Positions 6,502 through 15,634 of a DNA stretch of 64,000 nt are shown here, in pieces. The stretch comes from JACDAN01 sp963802375 (GTDB lineage Bacteria; Actinomycetota; Thermoleophilia; Gaiellales; Gaiellaceae): NCBI GenBank assembly GCA_963802375.1, contig CAWDIJ010000010.1:372001-436000 (forward strand). Direction: 5' to 3'. Under the pieces are notes generated by a model that ran no database searches, was not told the origin of the DNA, and saw nothing but the letters and a program-made list of their open reading frames with translations. Positions within the stretch are counted from its first letter, which is position 1. Each line of letters opens with the position of its first letter. The translations under genes and the position numbers were made by a program.

Positions 6502-9062
6502 CCGCCGACCGCGACCGCTTCGACACCGGCCTCGCTGAGGGCCGCCTGCGCGGCAGCCAGGCGAGCGAGCGGAACGCGGTACGGCGAGCAGGACACGTAG
6601 TCGAGCCCGAGCGTGTGGCAGAAGGCAACCGACGACGGCTCGCCGCCGTGCTCGCCGCAGATCCCCAGCTTGATGTCCGGCTTGGTGGAGCGGCCGCGCT
6701 CGACCGCGATCTGCATCAGGTCGCCCACCCCGCTCTGGTCGAGCGTCTCGAACGGGTTCCGCTCGAGGACACCGTCCTGGAGGTAGTGCGTCAGGAACTT
6801 GCCCTCCGCGTCGTCCCGGGAGAATCCGAGCGCAGTCTGGGTCAGGTCGTTCGTCCCGAAGGAGAAGAAGTCGGCCTGCTCGGCGATCTCGTCGGCGCGA
6901 ATGCAGGCGCGCGGGAGCTCGATCATCGTGCCGACGAGGTACTCGACGTCGCCTTCCTCGGCGGCGGTCTCGATCGTGAGCTCGCGGAGCCGGCGCAGCT
7001 CCTCCTCGAACCCGACGAGCGGGTGCATGATCTCGACGAGTGGCGGGGCGCCGGTCCGATCGCGGACGGCGATCGCGGCGCGGATGATCGCGCGCACCTG
7101 CATCTCGTAGATCTCGGGGAACATCAGACCGAGGCGGCAGCCGCGGGTGCCGAGCATGGGGTTCGACTCGCGGAGAACCCGGATCCGGGAGCGCATGCGC
7201 TCGTCCGTCGCTTCCTCGAGCGGCGGGAGGAACTCGTGGAGCGGCGGGTCGAGCAACCGAATCGTCACCGGTAGCCCGGCCATGGCCTCGAAGATCCCCT
7301 CGAAGTCGCTCTGCTGGTGCGGTAGGAGCCGGTCGAGCGCGTCGCGCCGCTCGTCCTCGCTCGACGCCATGATCATCTCTCGGACGACGGGCAGGCGGTC
7401 GTCGGCCATGAACATGTGCTCGGTGCGGCAGAGGCCGATCCCCTCGGCGCCGAACTCGCGCGCTTTCGCGGCGTCCTCGGGCGTGTCCGCGTTCGTGCGC
7501 ACCTTTAGGCGGCGAAGATCGTCGGCCCAGCCGAGGACGGTTTCGAAGTCCTCGTTGATGTCAGGCGGGATGAGCTCCACCTCGCCGACGATCACCTCGC
7601 CGGTGCCGCCGTCGATCGTGAGCGTCTCCCCCTCCTTCAGCGTGGTGCCGTTCAGGGACATGGTCTTCGCGTTCAGGTCCAGCGAGAGCGCCTCGCAGCC
7701 GGCCACGCACGGCTTGCCCATGCCCCGGGCGACCACCGCTGCATGTGAAGTCATCCCGCCGTGGGCGGTGAGGATCCCCTGCGCGCTGATCATCCCGTGG
7801 ATGTCGTCGGGGGTCGTCTCCCAACGGACGAGGATGACCGCCTCGCCCTCCTTCCCGCGGAGCTCGGCGGTGTCGGCGTCGAAGACCACGGCGCCGGAGG
7901 CCGCCCCGGGCGAGGCGTTCAGCCCCTTCGCCGCAACGTCGTAAGTCGCGTCCGGGTCGATCCGCGGGTGGAGCAGCTGGTCGAGCTGGCCGGGGTCGAT
8001 GCGCGCCACCGCCTCCTCGCGCGAGATCAGGCCCTCGTCGACCATGTCCACGGCCGCTTTCAGCGCGGCTGCGGCCGTCCGCTTAGCGCTTCGCGTCTGG
8101 AGGAGGTAGAGCTTGCCGTCCTCGACGGTGAACTCGATGTCCTGCATGTCGCGGTAGTGGGACTCGAGGCGGCCGACGGTCTCGACGAACTCGGCGAACG
8201 CGTCGGGAAGCCGGTCCTTCATGGCCTCGAGCCGCTCGGGCGTACGGATTCCGGCGACGACGTCCTCTCCCTGTGCATCGGCCAGGAACTCGCCGAACAG
8301 GCCGGCCTCGCCGGTTGAGGGGTCGCGCGTGAAGGCGACCCCGGTGCCGGACTGCTCGCCCTTGTTGCCGAAGACCATCTGGACGACGTTGACGGCGGTG
8401 CCGAGGTCGTGCGGGATGTCGTTGTGGCGGCGGTACCGCTGGGCCCGAGGAGTGTTCCAGGAGTCGAAGACGGCGCGGACCGCGCGGCCGAGTTGCTCCT
8501 TCGCGTCCTGCGGGAAGGGCCGGCCGGTCTGCTCCTCGTAGATGCGCTTGAAGGTCTCGATCAGGCCCGGCAGGTCGTCCTCCTGGTGGGCGAGCGCGTC
8601 GGAGAAGAAGTGCGCGTCGATGCCGTCGACGGTCTCGCCGTACATCTGAATCAGGCGGCGGTAGGAGTCCTGCGCGAAACGCTCGTTGCCCGTCCGGCGG
8701 GCGAGTCCCTCCGTCGCCTGGTCGTCGAGGCCGACGTTGAGGATCGTGTCCATCATCCCGGGCATCGAGATCGCGGCGCCGGAGCGGACCGACACGAGCA
8801 GCGGGTCGTCGGGATCGCCGAAGCGCTTGCCGGCCGCCTCCTCGAGGCGGGCCAGGTGCTCGTCGACCTCTTCGGCCAGGCCCTCCGGGAAGTCCCCTTT
8901 TTCCATGTAGGCGCGGCAGGCGTCGGTCGTGATCGTGAAGCCGGCCGGGACCGGGACGCCCAGCTGGGTCATCTCCGCGAGGCCGATCCCCTTGCCTCCG
9001 AGCAGCTCGCGGCCGCCCTCGGTGGGCTCGTCGAAGTCGTAGACGTAGCGGGCGTCGGCCAT
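6498..9062 (-). CDS. ppdK: Pyruvate, phosphate dikinase
   Basis: 854 residues, close to the usual ~875. It interconverts pyruvate + ATP + phosphate with phosphoenolpyruvate + AMP + diphosphate in the cytosol. All three domains are present: the ATP-grasp N-terminal half (GGKGIGLAEM, VSVRSGAAISMPGMMDTILN), the swivelling phosphohistidine domain with GGMTSHAAVVARGMGKPC (His about 440), and the C-terminal PEP-binding TIM barrel (GLCRTEHMF, SFGTNDLTQTALGFSRDD, ending CSPYRVPLARLAAAQA). The regulator PpsR is encoded 2.6 kb away, so this enzyme is probably switched by threonine phosphorylation. It allows gluconeogenic PEP formation or PPi-linked glycolysis. Confidence 0.97.
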   Translation of the reverse strand: MADARYVYDFDEPTEGGRELLGGKGIGLAEMTQLGVPVPAGFTITTDACRAYMEKGDFPEGLAEEVDEHLARLEEAAGKRFGDPDDPLLVSVRSGAAISMPGMMDTILNVGLDDQATEGLARRTGNERFAQDSYRRLIQMYGETVDGIDAHFFSDALAHQEDDLPGLIETFKRIYEEQTGRPFPQDAKEQLGRAVRAVFDSWNTPRAQRYRRHNDIPHDLGTAVNVVQMVFGNKGEQSGTGVAFTRDPSTGEAGLFGEFLADAQGEDVVAGIRTPERLEAMKDRLPDAFAEFVETVGRLESHYRDMQDIEFTVEDGKLYLLQTRSAKRTAAAALKAAVDMVDEGLISREEAVARIDPGQLDQLLHPRIDPDATYDVAAKGLNASPGAASGAVVFDADTAELRGKEGEAVILVRWETTPDDIHGMISAQGILTAHGGMTSHAAVVARGMGKPCVAGCEALSLDLNAKTMSLNGTTLKEGETLTIDGGTGEVIVGEVELIPPDINEDFETVLGWADDLRRLKVRTNADTPEDAAKAREFGAEGIGLCRTEHMFMADDRLPVVREMIMASSEDERRDALDRLLPHQQSDFEGIFEAMAGLPVTIRLLDPPLHEFLPPLEEATDERMRSRIRVLRESNPMLGTRGCRLGLMFPEIYEMQVRAIIRAAIAVRDRTGAPPLVEIMHPLVGFEEELRRLRELTIETAAEEGDVEYLVGTMIELPRACIRADEIAEQADFFSFGTNDLTQTALGFSRDDAEGKFLTHYLQDGVLERNPFETLDQSGVGDLMQIAVERGRSTKPDIKLGICGEHGGEPSSVAFCHTLGLDYVSCSPYRVPLARLAAAQAALSEAGVEAVAVGG

Positions 9063-9103
9063 CGGGCAGCGGATTTTCCCACAGTGGCGATACTCCGAAC
9101 CGC

Positions 9104-9782
9104 ATGGCTCACCAGATCATCGTCCCGATCGGCGGCGGCAAGTTCTGCGACGGGCTCGCTGCGTTCCTCACCGGCCTGACCGGCAAGCAGCGGCCACGCG
9201 TGCTCTACATCGGGACGGCGTCGGCGGAGGATCCCGAGCAGGCGCTCCGCACGTACGACCGCTTCGGGTCGTCGGCCGACGTCACACGGCTCGAATTCTT
9301 CCCATGGCCGCCCGAGGATTTCCGCTCGATGGTGCTCGACCAGGATCTGATCTTCGTGGGCGGCGGCAACACGGCGAACATGCTCGCGATCTGGCGGGTG
9401 CACGGCGTGGACTCGCTGTTGGCGGAGGCGCGTGACGCGGGCGTGGTGCTTAGCGGGGTCGAGCGCGGGCGGGATCTGCTGGTTCGAGTCGGGCGTCACG
9501 GACTCGTTCGGCCCCCAGCTCGAGCAGATGGACTGCCTCGGCTTCCTGTCGGGGAGCTTCTGCCCGCACTGGGACGACGAGGAGCAGCGTCGGCCCCGCT
9601 ATCACGCGCTCCTGAAAGAGGGGCTCGCTACCGGCTATGCGGCGGACGCCGGCGTCGGGCTCCACTTCGTGAACGGCGAGCTGCAAGGGGCGGTCGGGTG
9701 CGACGACGGCACCGGCGCGTACCGGCTCGAGGTCGTGGACGGCGAGGTCGTCGAGACGCCGATCCCGACCCGGATCTTGTAA
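9104..9782 (+). pseudogene. Peptidase S51 (peptidase E-like), frameshifted at the catalytic serine
   Basis: The first half reads QIIVPIGGGKFCDGLAAF ... DLIFVGGGNTANMLAIW, as in peptidase E/cyanophycinase-like S51 enzymes. Around 9455-9458 a run of four G breaks the frame; with three G it would read VVLSGSSAGGICWFESG, restoring the Gly-x-Ser-Ala-Gly nucleophile, and the second frame then continues through FCPHWDDEEQRRP to TAA at 9780-9782. As written, translation leaves the family just at the nucleophile. Either a one-base error in a homopolymer or a recent inactivation. The intact form would be about 225 residues. Confidence 0.85.
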
Positions 9783-9907
9783 CACCGGCCGAGGACTGGG
9801 AGAGAAGGCTCACCGTCCGGCCGGAAAACGCCAGCCTTTGTAGATTCCCTGCACTTGCGGTTCTCGTACGTCAACCCTGCGGGCAATCGACCTGAAGGGA
9901 GGAAGGG

Positions 9908-10993
9908 ATGAGCAAGGGGAAGAGCATCAGCCGCCGGAAGTTCATCGGCGTCGCGGCAGGTGCAACCGGGGCTGCCGCGATCGGCCCCTGGGCCCCCGGC
10001 GCACTCGCGCACGGAGACCACCGCGGCCGGGGCGGCGACCGCCTGCTGCCGAAGGACCGCATCGCCGTGCAGCTCTTCACTCTGCGGAACAGGATCGCTG
10101 CACTGGGATTCGAGCAGGTCTTCAGCGAGCTGGCGGAGATCGGCTACAAGTGGGTGGAGTTCGCCGGCTATGGGGCACCGGACACGAATGTGCCGAACCC
10201 GAATCCGCCGCCGGCAACGATCCCGGACGTCGAGAGACTCCGAACATTCCTCAAGCGCTACCGACTGAGGGGCATCGGCAGCCACATCGGCGTCACGCAG
10301 TTCCGCGACAACCTCGAGCAGGTGCTGGACGACGCCGAGACGCTCGGGCTCCGCTACATCGGCACTGCGAGCGAGCCCGACCAGCTGTTCCCGGCGGCCG
10401 AGCGACAAACGGTCGACGCCTATCGGCGCGCGGCCGAGGCGTACAACGAGTTCGGCGCCGCCGCGAGGGCCCGCGGGATGCGCTTCTACCACCACAACCA
10501 TTCCTCGGAGTTCGCTGTCGTCGACGGCACGCGGCTGTACGACGTCCTGATGGAGGAGACGGACCCGAGGCTGGTCTTCTTCCAGCTCGACATCTTCTGG
10601 GCGTACGTCGGAGCAACCGGCGCCCCGGCAGTCCCCACACCGACCGGGATGAAGAGCTGGTTTCCGAACTTCGATCCGATCGAGCTCGTGTGGGACCAGC
10701 CGGAGCGCTTCCCGCTCTTCCACGCCAAGGACGGGGTGCGGACGGAGGTCGGAACACCGACGGCCTTCGGCTGGCAGTTCGTCGATCCCGGCGATGGGAA
10801 CGTGCCGCTCTGGGCGCTCTTCAACGGGCTCGAGACCGACGAGCACTACTACATCGTCGAGCGGGACAACCACAACTTCCCGGGGCCTGCTCCGGCACCT
10901 GGCGACGAGCGAAACGCCGCCCAGCTGCTGACGGCTGAACGCGGCTTTGACTACCTCGCCGGGCTGCGGGAGCGGCACGGCGACGACGACTGA
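9908..10993 (+). CDS. Tat-exported sugar phosphate isomerase/epimerase-like TIM-barrel protein
   Basis: 361 residues. The N terminus has a twin-arginine signal (SRRKFIGVAAGATGAAAIGP) ending near LALAHG-like residues at about 36, so it is exported folded. The rest matches xylose-isomerase-like TIM barrels: IAVQLFTLRNRIAALGF, GYKWVEFAGYG, RGIGSHIGV, RFYHHNHSSEF (metal-site histidines), FFQLDIFWAY and FPLFHAKDG, with glutamate in YYIVERDNHN. Such proteins act as sugar or inositol isomerases/epimerases; the substrate is not evident. A strong ribosome-binding site (AAGGGAGGAAGGG) precedes the ATG. Confidence 0.88.
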   Translation: MSKGKSISRRKFIGVAAGATGAAAIGPWAPGALAHGDHRGRGGDRLLPKDRIAVQLFTLRNRIAALGFEQVFSELAEIGYKWVEFAGYGAPDTNVPNPNPPPATIPDVERLRTFLKRYRLRGIGSHIGVTQFRDNLEQVLDDAETLGLRYIGTASEPDQLFPAAERQTVDAYRRAAEAYNEFGAAARARGMRFYHHNHSSEFAVVDGTRLYDVLMEETDPRLVFFQLDIFWAYVGATGAPAVPTPTGMKSWFPNFDPIELVWDQPERFPLFHAKDGVRTEVGTPTAFGWQFVDPGDGNVPLWALFNGLETDEHYYIVERDNHNFPGPAPAPGDERNAAQLLTAERGFDYLAGLRERHGDDD

Positions 10994-11013
10994 GTCGCGC
11001 TGGGAGGAGGGTA

Positions 11014-11547
11014 GTGGCCGCGCTACCCTCCTCCCGCGTGATCGAGCTGCGGCCCATGACGCCCGCGTTCCTCGAGGCGGTGCTGGGCGACCACCGCGAG
11101 GACGCCTCGTCCGAGCTCGCGATCGAGCTTCCGGACGAGTTCCCGCGCCCGGGAGAGCGGCGGTTCCTCGAGCTCCGGCTCCGCCAGATGCGCGAGGACG
11201 AGCGCTACGAGACGTGGTGTCCGAGCGTCGTGGTCCTGGACGGCCGGATGATCGGCCACGCCGGGTATCACGGGCCGCCCGGGGAGAACTCGACGCAGAA
11301 CCCCGACGCGGTCGAGTTCGGCTACGCGATCTATCCGGAGTGGCGCGGCAACGGCTACGCGACGCAAGCCGCGGTGATGCTCATGGACCTGGCGGAGGAG
11401 CGCGCCGGGATCCGGCACTTCGTCCTCGCGGTCGCGCCGCACAACGATCCGTCAATCGCGATCGTCCGCAAGCTCGGCTTTGTCAAGACGGGCGAGCACA
11501 TGGACGAGGAAGACGGCCTCGAGCACGTCTTCGAGTTGCAGCGCTAG
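11014..11547 (+). CDS. GNAT family N-acetyltransferase (RimJ/RimL-like)
   Basis: 177 residues. Acetyl-CoA binding motif A is clear in EFGYAIYPEWRGNGYATQA (Q/RxxGxG/A type), followed by the C-terminal signature HNDPSIAIVRKLGF, which is typical of the RimJ/RimL/SpeG-like branch that acetylates N-terminal amines or small amines. GTG start with GGAGGAGGG just upstream. The stop codon overlaps the stop of a convergent small membrane gene by 3 bp. Confidence 0.88.
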   Translation: MAALPSSRVIELRPMTPAFLEAVLGDHREDASSELAIELPDEFPRPGERRFLELRLRQMREDERYETWCPSVVVLDGRMIGHAGYHGPPGENSTQNPDAVEFGYAIYPEWRGNGYATQAAVMLMDLAEERAGIRHFVLAVAPHNDPSIAIVRKLGFVKTGEHMDEEDGLEHVFELQR

Positions 11548-11720
11548 GGGCGACGGCGCGCGCGGAACTCCGCGATCCACGCGAGCCCTCGCAGGCCGAG
11601 CCAAAACGGCGCCAGGAGGAAGTAGAACAGCAGCCCGGCGATCGCGAGCAGCGCCCACCAAAACGCCCAGCGCCAGAGCGGCACCGGCCTCGCCCGGGCT
11701 GCCGCCGCGGACTCGCTCAC
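11544..11720 (-). CDS. Small membrane protein coupled to ppsR (58 aa)
   Basis: Begins at a GTG overlapping the ppsR stop (GTGA), reads VSESAAAARARPVPLW and has one strong hydrophobic stretch (AFWWALLAIAGLLFYFLLAPFW) before a basic tail RARRRP. Probably a single- or double-pass membrane peptide translated with ppsR. No family recognised. Confidence 0.55.
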   Translation of the reverse strand: MSESAAAARARPVPLWRWAFWWALLAIAGLLFYFLLAPFWLGLRGLAWIAEFRARRRP

Positions 11721-12538
11721 TTCGCCGGTGCGGCCGACCGCTGTCGCTGCTCGATCACCTGGATCACCCGCGCCGCTGTCTCCTCGATCGAGAGCTCCGA
11801 GATCTCGATCACCGGGCAGCCGAGCCGCTTGTGGAGCTTCTCCGCCGCGTCGAGCTCGTCGTAGATCGCCGTCAGGTCGCGATAGCGCCGGTTGTTGCCG
11901 CCGAGCCGCCTGGCGCGGTCGGTGCGGATCTCTGCCAGCCGCTCGGCATCGATCGTCAGCCCGACGACCTTCTTCGGGTCGACCCCGAACAGTGCCGCCG
12001 GCGGCTCGATCCCCTTCACGACCGGGACGTTCGCGGTGCGGTACCCGAGGTAGCCGAGATACATCGAGAGCGGCGTCTTCGACGTCCGGGAGACACCGAC
12101 GAGGACGATGTCGGCGTCCTCCAGCCCTCCGGTCACCCCGTCGTCGTACTTGACCGCGAACTCGATCGCCGCCATGCGCTTGAAGTAGTTGGAGTCGAGC
12201 GGCGGGCGTGCGCCGGGCGTCATCGTCGCGGGATGGCCGGCGACCCGGGCGACGGAATCGATCGGATGCCCGAGGATGTCGCAGTAGTGGACGCGTGCGC
12301 TCTTGCACAGTGCGCGCATCGCCTCGCGGAGCTCGTGGTCGACGAGCGTGTAGAGCATCACCGCCGGCCGGCCCTTTGCCCGGTTCACGGCAAGGCGGAG
12401 GTCGTCCACGGTCTCGACCCGGGGATGGACGATGTCCTCGAACTCCGTATCGGGGAACTGAGCCTCGAGCGCCTGCACGAGCCGCTTGGCGGTCGCGCCG
12501 GTGGCGTCCGAGATCACGTGGAGCTCGACTGTCGCCAT
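11717..12538 (-). CDS. ppsR: PpsR: bifunctional kinase/pyrophosphorylase regulating PEP synthase or pyruvate phosphate dikinase
   Basis: 273 residues of the DUF299/PpsR family. This regulator phosphorylates the target dikinase on threonine using ADP and reverses it with phosphate. Visible hallmarks: N-terminal ELHVISDATGATAKRL, the P-loop-like GVSRTSKTPLSMYLG (residues about 150-165), PVVKGIEPP and GLTIDAERLAEIR. PpdK, its expected target, is encoded 2.6 kb upstream on the same strand, and no PEP synthase is seen in the window. A TAGGCT box lies 6 nt before the ATG, so its mRNA is probably leaderless. Confidence 0.95.
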   Translation of the reverse strand: MATVELHVISDATGATAKRLVQALEAQFPDTEFEDIVHPRVETVDDLRLAVNRAKGRPAVMLYTLVDHELREAMRALCKSARVHYCDILGHPIDSVARVAGHPATMTPGARPPLDSNYFKRMAAIEFAVKYDDGVTGGLEDADIVLVGVSRTSKTPLSMYLGYLGYRTANVPVVKGIEPPAALFGVDPKKVVGLTIDAERLAEIRTDRARRLGGNNRRYRDLTAIYDELDAAEKLHKRLGCPVIEISELSIEETAARVIQVIEQRQRSAAPAK

Positions 12539-12544
12539 CGAGCC

Positions 12545-12550
12545 AGCCTA
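12545..12550 (-). promoter_or_regulatory. Leaderless-type -10 box of ppsR
   Basis: TAGGCT on the minus strand, 6 nt before the ATG, placing the predicted start site at or next to the start codon. Confidence 0.6.
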
Positions 12551-12567
12551 GCGCCGGCCTGAAACAG

Positions 12568-12598
12568 ACATGGCCCGGTGACTGTCACCGGGCCATGT
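12568..12598 (-). terminator. Terminator-like perfect hairpin after htrA
   Basis: Perfect inverted repeat with 15-bp arms (ACATGGCCCGGTGAC and its complement) around a single base, between the htrA stop and the ppsR promoter. On the minus strand it is followed by CTGTTTC. Its position and strength fit an intrinsic terminator isolating htrA from ppsR. Confidence 0.75.
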
Positions 12599-12620
12599 CC
12601 TGCGGGAAGGGGACTCTGGG

Positions 12621-13676
12621 TTACTGCATCGTTTCGGGACGCGTGCCGAGCTCGACCGTCAGATCGCGCTCGGTGGTTCCACGGCGAACCGTCAGTTCGA
12701 GCTCGTCGCCGGGCTTCTTCGCGGCGATCGCCTGCCTGAGCTCGTCGCCGGTCTCGATCTCGTCGCCGTCGACCTCGATCACGACGTCTCCTGCTCGAAG
12801 GCCGGCTCGTGCGGCGGGAGTTCCCGCGGGGACCCCCACGAGCCTGGCCGCGCCGTCATCCTCGAGTCTGACGCCGAGGTACGCATGCTCGACCTTGCCG
12901 TCGGCGATCAGCTCGTCGGCGATGCGCTTCGCGGTGTCGCCGGGCACTGCGTAGCCGACACCGTCGCTTCCGCCCGACTCGCTGCGGATCTGCGACGCGA
13001 CCCCGACGACCCGGCCTTGCGTGTCGAGAACGGGACCGCCGGAGTTTCCGTGGTTCAACGCCGCATCCGTCTGAACGGCGTTCTCGATCGTGAAGCCGTT
13101 GGGCGACTGGATCTCCCTGCCCACGGCGCTGATCACGCCGGTCGTGAGCGTGCCTTCGAGACCGAACGGGCTGCCCAGCACGATGACGGGGTTCCCGACC
13201 TCGAGCGCGCCGGTCGACGCGAACTGGAGCGCCGTCAGCTGCGAGGCGGGACGATCGACGTCGAGCACGGCGATGTCGGACGAGGGATCGGTGCCGACGA
13301 CCTCCGCGTCAACCTCGGTGCCGTCGGAGAACTCGACCCGAACGGAGTCGGAGTCGGCCACCACGTGCTGGTTCGTGACTATGTGGCCTTCCGCGTCGAT
13401 GACGAAGCCCGAGCCGGTCGCCTGCCCGGGGTTCTGGCCCTCGAAGGGCGACTCCTCGCCGCCGCCGCTCGACGCGTGCACTTCGACGACCGCGTCCTTG
13501 GAGCGCTTGTAGAGCGCTGCGACGGCCGATGTCGTCTGCGCGACGGCCTGGTTGGCCGCCGCGGGCTCCGCCGCAGGCTCAGAGTCGGTCTCGAGCGCAA
13601 CCGCCGCGCCCACCGCGCCTCCGACGCCCGCTCCGAGGAGCAGCGCCGCAGTGATCGCTGTCAGTTGCTTGGACAT
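12621..13676 (-). CDS. HtrA/DegP-like serine protease with PDZ domain
   Basis: 351 residues. An N-terminal signal anchor (AITAALLLGAGVGGAVGAAV) exports the protein across the membrane. The trypsin-like domain has the triad in GHIVTNQHVVAD (His), SSDIAVLDVD (Asp) and NHGNSGGPVL (Ser), and one PDZ domain follows (AYLGVRLEDD ... GLRAGDVVIEVDG). HtrA-type proteases degrade or refold damaged envelope proteins. The ATG has AAAGGAATG upstream; a strong hairpin follows the gene. Stands alone as a unit between glyS and ppsR. Confidence 0.95.
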   Translation of the reverse strand: MSKQLTAITAALLLGAGVGGAVGAAVALETDSEPAAEPAAANQAVAQTTSAVAALYKRSKDAVVEVHASSGGGEESPFEGQNPGQATGSGFVIDAEGHIVTNQHVVADSDSVRVEFSDGTEVDAEVVGTDPSSDIAVLDVDRPASQLTALQFASTGALEVGNPVIVLGSPFGLEGTLTTGVISAVGREIQSPNGFTIENAVQTDAALNHGNSGGPVLDTQGRVVGVASQIRSESGGSDGVGYAVPGDTAKRIADELIADGKVEHAYLGVRLEDDGAARLVGVPAGTPAARAGLRAGDVVIEVDGDEIETGDELRQAIAAKKPGDELELTVRRGTTERDLTVELGTRPETMQ

Positions 13677-13771
13677 CGAGTTTCATTCCTTTCAGTGGCT
13701 TTGACGGCTTCATGAAACCTGTGCCGCCTAAGAGCCGCCTGAAAACCTCGTTGGTTTCGCGTTAAGACCCG

Positions 13772-15634
13772 TTAGCGGGGGATCTGGGCAAGATCGCCCA
13801 GCGCGCGAAGCGTGTCCCGGACGTCGAGGAGAAGCCTCAGGCGGTTCTCGCGCACCTTCGGGTCCTCCGCCATCACCAGCACGTCCTCGAAGAAACGGTG
13901 CAGGACGGGGCCGAGCCGGGCGCCGGCCTCCACTGCGGCCGCGAAGTCGCCGGTTTCGAGGGCTGCGGCAATCTCCGGCTCCGCTCGCGCGAGTGCATCC
14001 GCGACCCTCTGCTCGGCGGGCTCGGCCAGCAGCGCCGGATCGAGCTTGGCCGCCGCGTGCTCCTTCTCGCCCAAGCGGCTGGCTCGGATGTAGGCGGTGT
14101 GGATTGGCTCCAGTCGCTCGTCGGGCAGCCCCGCCAGCGCCTGGGCGAGGCGCGCGACGGAGCCGAGGTCGGGGACGCTCGCCGCGCGCGCGGCACGCAC
14201 GAACTCCACCGGGACGTCGTGGAGCAGACCCTCGAACCGTTCTTCCACGAACTCGAGCACCTCGCCAGGCAGGAGGTCGCGCGGGATCGTCAGCCCGCCC
14301 TCGGTCGCGAGCCGGTCGAGCCCGATCGCCGCCCGGCGGAGACCGAACGGGTCGCGCGAGCCAGTCGGCTTGTGGCCGAGCGAGAAGGAGACCGTCAGCG
14401 CGTCGATCTTGTCGGCCGCGGCGAGCACCCGGCCGGGCTCGGTGTTCGGGAGCGGACCGCCGGCGGAGTCGGGCAGGTACTGCTCGGCGATGGCCGCGCT
14501 GACCGCCTCGGGATAGCCGGCGATGCGTGCGTACTCGGCGCCGATCTCGCCCTCGAGATCGGGAAACTCGCGCACGAGCTCCGATGCCTGGTCCGCCTTG
14601 GCGAGGCGCGCGGCCTCCAGCGAGGCGTCTCCCCCGCCGAGCCGGTCGACGAGACCGACGAGCCGCTGGGTCTTGTCGGCAAAGGTGCCTGCCTCTGCGA
14701 AATAGACGATCGAGCCGAGTCGGCTTGCGAGCTCGTCGATGCCCGCCTTCACGTCACGCTCGAACGTGAAGCTCGCGTCGTCCAGCCGTCCCTCGAGGAC
14801 GTTTTCGTTCCCCCGACGGACGACGTCCGGCTCTCCCCCGTTGGCGACGAATGCGAAGCGGTTGCCGCCAAGCGGGAAGTAGCGCTGGTGCGACTGCATC
14901 GCCGTCTCGATCACGGCGGCCGGAAGCGAGAGGAAGTGCTCGTCGAAGCTGCCCTCCAGCACGAGCGGCGCCTCGACGAGGTGGATGACCTCGCGGAGCT
15001 TCCGGAGCGGATCGCGCCACTCACCGAGCGCGTCGAGGCCCTCCCGGATCAACCGTTCGCGCTCCGCCGGATCGGGCTCGACGTCATTCGCGCGAAGCGT
15101 CTCCAGGTAGGCGCCGGCGCTCGGCACCTCCACCTCCCCGTGCGTGAAGCGGTGGCCCCAAGTCGTGGTGCCGTGGCCCTCGACGGGATCCGCGTCGAGC
15201 CTGGCGCACGTCCACCGCATCGGCCGCGGAAACCGGAGACCGGACTCGTCCCAACGCATCGTCTTCCCGAACCGGAGGCCGCGGACGATCGCGTCGAGCT
15301 GTCCCGGCAGGGCCTGTCCGAGGGACTGTCCCTCGGACACGACCCCGAGGAAGCCGTCCCGCTCCTCGAGGTCCTCGACGGACACGCCATGCCGTTTCGC
15401 AAAGCCCTTCGCCGCCTTCTCGCGGAGGGAGACCGGCGGCCCCTTGATCCACTGCTCTCCCGACGGCTCCTCGACGCTCGCGAGGATTGCCAGCCGCCGC
15501 GGCCCCACCAGAACCTGGTCGGGCGCGGCGCCCAGATGACGCTCGCTGAGAACGGGGAGCTGCGCCTCCGCCTCGTAGACGGAGGCGGCGGGAAGCTCCT
15601 CGCAGCCGATCTCAAGCAGCAGCTGCTTGGCCAA
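13772..15634 (-). CDS. glyS: Glycyl-tRNA synthetase beta subunit
   Basis: 620 residues from the TTG at 15632-15634, where the family start (AKQLLLEIGCEELPA) begins. The beta subunit of the alpha2-beta2 GlyRS carries tRNA recognition; visible motifs include RFPRPMRWTCARLD, FGKTMRWDESGL, RYFPLGGNRFAFVANG and the HD-like/anticodon-binding C-terminal region ending near VMAEDPKVRENRLRLL. It overlaps the end of glyQ by 23 bp, as expected for a coupled pair. The protein is somewhat shorter than the ~690 residues of E. coli GlyS. Confidence 0.95.
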   Translation of the reverse strand: MAKQLLLEIGCEELPAASVYEAEAQLPVLSERHLGAAPDQVLVGPRRLAILASVEEPSGEQWIKGPPVSLREKAAKGFAKRHGVSVEDLEERDGFLGVVSEGQSLGQALPGQLDAIVRGLRFGKTMRWDESGLRFPRPMRWTCARLDADPVEGHGTTTWGHRFTHGEVEVPSAGAYLETLRANDVEPDPAERERLIREGLDALGEWRDPLRKLREVIHLVEAPLVLEGSFDEHFLSLPAAVIETAMQSHQRYFPLGGNRFAFVANGGEPDVVRRGNENVLEGRLDDASFTFERDVKAGIDELASRLGSIVYFAEAGTFADKTQRLVGLVDRLGGGDASLEAARLAKADQASELVREFPDLEGEIGAEYARIAGYPEAVSAAIAEQYLPDSAGGPLPNTEPGRVLAAADKIDALTVSFSLGHKPTGSRDPFGLRRAAIGLDRLATEGGLTIPRDLLPGEVLEFVEERFEGLLHDVPVEFVRAARAASVPDLGSVARLAQALAGLPDERLEPIHTAYIRASRLGEKEHAAAKLDPALLAEPAEQRVADALARAEPEIAAALETGDFAAAVEAGARLGPVLHRFFEDVLVMAEDPKVRENRLRLLLDVRDTLRALGDLAQIPR

